Source: Dinochytrium kinnereticum (Eukaryota; Chytridiomycota; Chytridiomycetes; Chytridiales; Chytridiaceae). From it: a stretch of 12,906 nucleotides of DNA. Both the position numbers and the translations under genes were made by a program. Below are positions 8,708 through 12,906 of the stretch, one piece after another; positions within the stretch are counted from its first letter, which is position 1; every line of letters starts with the position of its first letter. The notes below the pieces were generated by a model. It was not told where the DNA came from. It made no database searches and saw only the letters and a list, made by a program, of their open reading frames with translations. The stretch spans positions 2,785-15,690 of the forward strand of contig JADGJT010000470.1 of assembly GCA_027604005.1 (NCBI GenBank). The letters run 5' to 3'.

Positions 8708-9970
8708 TCACTCGTCCTCACCCTTAAACAACCCCTCCTCACCACTCCCTTCGCCTCCCTCCTCCTCCAAAGCTCTCTTAGCCTCTTGCTCCATATGCTT
8801 CTTGAGCGAATCCGACCTCGAATAAGCCATAGGGCAGTTGGGGCACTTGAAGGGCTTTTCCCTGGTATGTTTCGTCCTGACATGTCTCAACAGGTCATGC
8901 TTTCTCTGAAACTTTCCTCCACACTCATGACACGATAAGAGTGGTTTCGGGATATGCGACAACCGATGGGATCGAAGGTTATGAGCGCGGGAGAAGGTGC
9001 GATTGCAGCCTGGGAAGTTGCAGACGTGGGGATACTGCGGCGGTGGCTGGAGGTTGAGCAGTGATGCGTCTGATGAAAGGGTGACGGGTTGCGGTGGTAA
9101 TTTAGGGGAGGCCATGGGAGTTGGGTTCACATGCTGCTGGTCAGCAGGAATTGAGGTTTGGGAGGAAGGGACAGTGGAAGGAGGGACAACGAATTGACGC
9201 ATCTCGATTGGAGGTGAGGGCATGGTGGAGGAAGGGACCAAAACCTGAGGAGGGTGAGGGTGGCTTGGGACCGGGGCGCTTGAGCTCCTCGCGTAGATGC
9301 TTTGAATCTCAGACAACTCCACCAAAGGCGCAACAGGACTCCCGGAGACGGATTGAGACTCCAAGAGTTGGTGACTGTGGTGGTTGTTGTGGAAAGAGTA
9401 GATCTGGGAAGGGGGTTGGAGGGACGAGGAGAGGAGAAGCTCGGAGAAGGGCATTTGCGAAGTAACCATGCCTTGAGCAGTTGGCATTCCGTGCAGAAGA
9501 CCAGAGAGCTGGTCGTTGAGAAAAGACAGGTTTGATTCAGTTGGGCGATTCTGCATGGCTTGCCAAGATGACGAAGATGCCATCTTTTCCGGCTCTTGGA
9601 ACTGGGAGGAAAGAGCGCCACCAGCGCTGGGGTTTGAGTTGGTGGCCATGAAGGATATGTAGGGATTAGCAATGTAGTGCATGTTGTTGGAAAGGACTTG
9701 AGTGGATGCGAGATGGAAGCCTGCCGCCTCTGCCGATGGAGGGAATGCCTGATGAGGAAGGGGAGATGGGTTGTGGTTGTTGCTGGAGTTGTTTAGGCTG
9801 TAGGACGGTGCGAATGCACTGAGAAGGGCTGGGAAGTCTCTGTCTGCGATGGCTTGTGCAGGTGAAGAGGCAACCGTCGGCGCTGGAGAGATTGTTGATG
9901 GCGTTAAACAGGTGGATGATGACAGGTAAGTCTGCTGCTGCTCCTGGTGGTGATGGTGGTTCTCCCACAT
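8708..9970 (-). CDS. Three-finger C2H2 transcription factor, Crz1-like
   Basis: This single exon encodes 420 residues from ATG 9970 to the stop at 8708. The frame stays open about 39 codons further upstream but without an ATG. The N-terminal 310 residues are Ser/Pro/Gln/Asn/His-rich and disordered, opening with HHHHQEQQQ. Finger 1 has ligands C317, C322, H335, H339; finger 2 C347, C350, H363, H368; finger 3 C376, C379, H392 but a Glu or Ala where the last His should be. The fingers read TFSRAHNLRSH, KFQRKHDLLRH and AYSRSDSLKKHMEQEAKR, ending in a Glu/Gly-rich acidic tail. That order, and a third finger lacking its last His, is the pattern of fungal Crz1/CrzA proteins, which enter the nucleus after calcineurin dephosphorylation. 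A PYISFM segment at 103-108 is a weak PxIxIT-like docking candidate. A zinc-finger DNA-binding factor is near certain; the Crz1 assignment is moderate, and another C2H2 group is possible. Confidence 0.93.
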   Translation of the reverse strand: MWENHHHHQEQQQTYLSSSTCLTPSTISPAPTVASSPAQAIADRDFPALLSAFAPSYSLNNSSNNHNPSPLPHQAFPPSAEAAGFHLASTQVLSNNMHYIANPYISFMATNSNPSAGGALSSQFQEPEKMASSSSWQAMQNRPTESNLSFLNDQLSGLLHGMPTAQGMVTSQMPFSELLLSSSLQPPSQIYSFHNNHHSHQLLESQSVSGSPVAPLVELSEIQSIYARSSSAPVPSHPHPPQVLVPSSTMPSPPIEMRQFVVPPSTVPSSQTSIPADQQHVNPTPMASPKLPPQPVTLSSDASLLNLQPPPQYPHVCNFPGCNRTFSRAHNLRSHRLSHIPKPLLSCHECGGKFQRKHDLLRHVRTKHTREKPFKCPNCPMAYSRSDSLKKHMEQEAKRALEEEGGEGSGEEGLFKGEDE

Positions 9971-10048
9971 TACTCTCTCTCTCAGCACCTCCTTGTTCCC
10001 GAGAGACGTGTGCAAGTGAGGTGTGCAGCTGGGTGGGTGTGCAGTGAA

Positions 10049-10057
10049 AATAAATAG
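10049..10057 (-). promoter_or_regulatory. TATA-like element for the zinc-finger gene
   Basis: CTATTTATT on the minus strand lies about 80 bases upstream of the ATG at 9970, which would put the transcription start about 50 bases before it. A CRE-like TGACGT core sits slightly further upstream at 10078-10083. Both are short matches and could be chance. Confidence 0.3.
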
Positions 10058-10169
10058 TGAAAAAGTGGGGAATCGGATGACGTTCAAGTGATTTTAAAGC
10101 ATGAAGAGACCCTCATCAAAAAGCAGGAGGAGAGGAGGAGGAGGAAAAGGGAAGGCAATAAAACGAAAT

Positions 10170-10184
10170 GGCTTTAATTAAGCC
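10170..10184. repeat. Near-palindrome around TTAATTAA
   Basis: GGCTTTAATTAAGCC is an inverted repeat save for one extra T. It lies about 200 bases upstream of the zinc-finger ATG and about 60 bases before the divergent small frame, so it could be a dimeric protein-binding site in a shared promoter. No known factor is implied. Confidence 0.3.
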
Positions 10185-10241
10185 AAAAGGCGAAAAGATC
10201 TTCCAGGCAATAAATAATAAATATGCGAAGAATAAAGCCGG

Positions 10242-10526
10242 ATGTTCCCATTCCTCAATCTTGCAACCCTCTTCTTTTCCCTCTTCGCTGTCTTTTCCCC
10301 CCAACAAATAACAATAAAAACTGTAACGGAAGCGGGTGTCAGGCCCGACATTGTTATACCAGTAATTATTGCTTGTATTCTTTCTTCAAACATGCTCTGC
10401 ACCACCCTCTCTCCGCCGAACGTTGCCCATGGCATGGACAACGCAGCCCCAGCCTCCGTCCAACAGCAGGAGGTTGCCTGGGCTTGTTGTACATCAAACA
10501 AACGACAAAACACCTCTTTATTATAA
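10242..10526 (+). CDS. Candidate small secreted or membrane protein, 94 residues
   Basis: An ATG-started frame of 94 codons ends in TAA at 10524-10526. Its first 20 residues (MFPFLNLATLFFSLFAVFSP) look like a signal peptide: hydrophobic, Phe/Leu-rich and followed by small or polar residues. A second hydrophobic stretch lies near residues 41-52 (VIPVIIACIL), and the C-terminal third is polar with a Cys-Cys pair (ACCTSNK). AATAAATAAG overlaps the stop region and could be a poly(A) signal; AATAAATAATAAATA just upstream could serve as a TATA box. The frame is divergent from the zinc-finger gene, about 270 bases away. I recognise no family. The local pyrimidine richness of the plus strand could create a hydrophobic N-terminus by chance, so this remains tentative. 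Confidence 0.3.
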   Translation: MFPFLNLATLFFSLFAVFSPQQITIKTVTEAGVRPDIVIPVIIACILSSNMLCTTLSPPNVAHGMDNAAPASVQQQEVAWACCTSNKRQNTSLL

Positions 10527-11662
10527 TAAATAAGACTTTCCCCCCTTGAAACAACGAATCCTTAAAATCCCGATTTCTCAAACACATCCCAGTCGCATTA
10601 TGCTGCTATGGGCTAAATGAGGGGATACATACACCCTCTCATCCCATACATGCCTGGTATCATCATTGCGAATGAAAGGATGGTTGTTTCAATTGATGAA
10701 AGGTTCCCCCTTGAAACTTCATCTTACAATTTACCGGAAACTCAGACAGAATAAATATCACTTGATTAAAATAAAATAAAAATATGTGTCCAGTGTCATG
10801 CCACAGCTCATCAATGAAACGATTGACCGCAAAGAATTGAAGTGGCCGTTCAATAAGACAAAACCAAACCAGAACAGACAGAAAGAGGCTTTAGATTTCG
10901 CATAAAGCGCCATACATGCGCTCTTAATGACAACTACAACATATGTCCTGACCAACTATGTATGCCCAGCCTCAGCATGTTTCAGAACAAAAAAACCGCA
11001 ACCTCCGATTAATAAAACCAGTAAAAACTTCCATATGTATGTCTTCGCGAGCATTAAATTTATGAGCATTATTACGTCGTTAAAGTAAATTAAAAAAACG
11101 GTAGAAAATAAGAATTAAATAGCGATAAAGGCGCATCATTCAATACTAAACGGAAGATTTGAAATCGGCTGCGCTTGCTATGGAGCAATAAGAAAGTGAG
11201 CGGGACCCCGCACGCCAAGGATGGGTTGATGGAAATGAGGAACGGTCACGGTCAGGCTGAGCAATGGGGTGCATTGAGGCTGTGATGGCGGCGTTGGTCC
11301 CTTAGACTATTCGGTTATATTTTTTTAGTTCTATTTCTGATCAATATGACATACGAGTGTAGTTTTTTTATGGAAATGGGGAGTTAAGAGGGTTGATAGT
11401 GAGAGGGTGATATACAGGGTTCTATCTCAGTTCTATCTCGTCAGAGTTCAAAGTGCAAACAAAAAAGCAAACAAAATTAATAAAGTCCCAAACCAAAAAA
11501 AAAAAGCATTGCGTGCAGCACAAAGGAACCGGAAGTCAAAAAAACGCCACCCCTCGGCAAAATAGATGGGGGAAAAGGAAATCTGGGGGGGAAAGATGAA
11601 ATGGCCCCATCATATTCCTTTGGTTTACATTTCTAACCATCTCAAGCTGATCTCCATCTATC
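10527..11662. other. AT-rich intergenic region downstream of the right-hand gene
   Basis: No gene is supported in this 1.1 kb. It is AT-rich with many plus-strand AATAAA motifs (for example 10771-10785, around 11009 and 11479-11484). A GC-rich perfect hairpin (GCGGG-AC-CCCGC) stands out at 11200-11211. An 11-bp doublet and an A11 run lie at 11420-11505. The part next to 11662 should be the 3' untranslated region of the minus-strand gene. Confidence 0.6.
11420..11505 (+). repeat. Short tandem repeats followed by AATAAA and an A11 run
   Basis: TTCTATCTCAG/TTCTATCTCGT form an 11-bp doublet (11420-11441). GCAAACAAAA occurs twice (11455-11464 and 11467-11476). AATAAA follows at 11479-11484 and eleven A at 11495-11505. 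The order of a poly(A) signal then an A run 10 bases later resembles the end of a reverse-transcribed, reinserted RNA, but no body of an element is recognisable upstream. Confidence 0.35.
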
Positions 11663-12906
11663 TTACTTCATCGACAGGTTGCACTTTTTCGACTTTGAAA
11701 TCATATTCAAATACCTCTTAACCTTGTTCACAGCGCTCTCCAATCTCTTCACTGCTCATCATTCCACGAAAGAGAGAGGGAAAAAGACGGTAGGAGGGAA
11801 CGGGCCGTAATTTTTGTTTCGTTTGAGTTGTCGCGCCGTTCGGGAAAAGGGAGCAAAAGGAGAGAAGGTACAGATAACATGAAATTAGAAATCCGGAATG
11901 GAAAGAGAATAGAAAAAACAAACGATCACGCACTTGTCGCTATTAGCGTCACGGTGTTGGATTCGAACGACGTTGAGTCAGTACTCAGGAGCAGGTTTAC
12001 GACTTGTGGGTAGAGTTCAATAGCTTGGAGGCCTTTATGTGGTAGAAGGTGGTCAGACTTTCTCATACTTAGTGATTTGTGACTGAGACTTACGTGATGC
12101 TCTAAGGTATCGAATGTTGCCTGGCGGGTAGTTCGTACAGAGAATAGCTCGGTTCATGTAGGGGATAAGGGTGGTCATGTCTTTCACTGCGTATTGTTAG
12201 TAATTCCAATTTCTTTAAAGAAAAGGGGGGGGGGGGTCAAAGAATCCTGGTCAATGGGTCAAGCGACGCCGAAAGAAGAGAAGATCACATGTCTATGATC
12301 TTAGATCTTTTTCTCCCCCATTAGAATCCAATGTTGGCCTTCATACCAGCCTTAGCACCGCTGCAATGAATTGCATGCCTCAAACGGAACCCCCACCCTT
12401 CTTTTTGAAACATTTTTCCCAAACGTTACTCCCTCAATCGCAATAATAGCATCCACCGCCAACCGCATGTTTCCTCCAATATCACTATAAAGAGATGAGA
12501 CTATACTATAAGCTTTAAAGCTCCCTCGAGATCCAAAATTCATCAATTAACAACTACTCCCCACCGTACCATAACACATCTCCGCTCGCTGCATAGAAAA
12601 GCCTACGACAAGACAAAACAGGAAAATACTCACTATATCCAAAGAATTCAATGACCGTCTCCTCAAGCTCGTTCCTTTTGCCAAGCGTTCCCTCCGGTAT
12701 AATCAACTCAACAGGATACCTCTCATTTTCCGGGACAAAGCTCCCAATCGCCTCACCACTGCTCCCTTTAATCTCTTCCTTCCCGGACCCGACGTCAAAA
12801 TGAGCAAACGGACAGTTCATAACCATCGCGTTTTCTACGTGAACTGGGGTACCCGGGACGGAGGTGGCCGTGCGGATGAGGTTGGCGGTGTATTTTGGGT
12901 TGGCTG
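11663..12906 (-). CDS. 3' part of a multi-exon gene of unknown family (213 residues in window)
   Basis: Proposed exons, in order on the minus strand: 12634-12906 (open at the right edge), 12425-12500, 12347-12360, 12094-12186, 11934-12032 and 11663-11751, ending in TAA at 11663-11665. Phases agree at every junction. The strongest boundaries are GTGAGT at 12633, GTAAGT at 12093 and an acceptor preceded by ACTAAC (12187 side). The weakest are the GTTTGG donor at 12424 and the last acceptor at 11752. Exon 1 includes VPGTPVHVENAMVMNCPFAH and VELIIPEGTLG; later exons read SDIGGNMRLAVDAIIAIEG, IPYMNRAILCTNYPPGNIRY and AIELYPQVVNLLL. The tail is basic and probably helical (MKRLESAVNKVKRYL...SKSKK). 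I do not recognise the family. The lack of stops across six phase-matched segments makes a real gene likely, though some exon borders may be wrong. Confidence 0.6.
12187..12346 (-). other. Intron with consensus branch site and a G12/C12 tract (160 nt)
   Basis: The donor is GTATGA at 12346 and the acceptor ACGCAG at 12187. ACTAAC sits about 8-13 bases before the acceptor, a textbook fungal branch site. Inside are a run of 12 G on the plus strand (12225-12236, so C12 in the transcript) and a 14-bp perfect palindrome TTTCTTTAAAGAAA (12210-12223). Confidence 0.6.
12501..12633 (-). other. Intron of the right-hand gene (133 nt)
   Basis: The donor is A|GTGAGT at 12634/12633. Of several TATAG acceptors, the one ending at 12501 leaves TC, which joins the phase-1 A to give ATC and keeps the next exon (SSLYSDIGG...) open. 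The acceptor 15-16 bases further in would shift the frame. Confidence 0.5.

Noticed and set aside
8997..9672. Several overlapping frames of 60-180 codons on both strands within the zinc-finger gene
   Set aside because: They are shadows of the long Ser/Pro/Gln-rich coding frame; none has a domain.
12425..12660. EFFGYISSLYSDIGGN resembles the glycolipid transfer protein signature (FF..LGS...SDI.GN)
   Set aside because: The conserved Trp and basic residues expected further on in that fold are absent from the following exons, so I do not call it.
1..12906. CRISPR arrays, insertion sequences, transposases, phage genes, rRNA
   Set aside because: None is visible on either strand; the spliced genes indicate a eukaryotic nuclear genome.

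Overview
This window looks like nuclear DNA from a fungus. The best guess is an early-diverging, chytrid-like lineage, based on the style of the ankyrin repeats (LL-x-D-P-R-x-N/D-P ... NENEAL). Genes carry short spliceosomal introns (GTAAGT or GTGAGT donors, one ACTAAC branch site). The long reading frames begin at ATG only once splicing is considered, and there are no operons or Shine-Dalgarno sites. The lineage is an inference from protein style; no marker gene is present.

Four protein-coding genes can be supported, all on the minus strand. (1) Bases 1-1070 hold the N-terminal part of a Pro/Ser/Thr/Gln-rich protein that runs off the left edge. (2) Bases 3536-6149 hold a two-exon gene for an F-box plus ankyrin-repeat protein of about 852 residues. 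Its start codon lies across a 55-nt intron, so the large uninterrupted frame alone has no ATG start. (3) Bases 8708-9970 hold a single-exon gene for a three-finger C2H2 transcription factor of 420 residues, whose finger layout resembles the Crz1 (calcineurin-responsive) family. (4) Bases 11663-12906 hold the 3' part of a six-exon gene of unknown family that enters from the right edge and includes a probable 14-nt micro-exon. A fifth, weak candidate is a 94-residue small secreted or membrane protein on the plus strand (10242-10526), divergent from the zinc-finger gene.

The spaces between genes are long (1071-3535, 6150-8707, 10527-11662) and hold no convincing gene. They contain a decayed tRNA-Lys(CUU)-like element followed by a T9 tract near 6932-7030, a 9-bp tandem repeat, a homopurine mirror repeat downstream of the zinc-finger gene, an A-tailed repeat-rich patch near 11420-11505 and a 98-bp-spaced direct repeat near 2934-3075. 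Plus-strand sequences matching good introns lie opposite the 5' ends of two of the minus-strand genes, which hints at spliced antisense RNA.

The genes are not obviously one pathway. Two are probable or possible transcriptional regulators and one is a possible ubiquitin-ligase substrate adaptor. I see no phage, transposase, CRISPR or biosynthetic cluster, and nothing that amounts to a demonstrable new multi-gene system.
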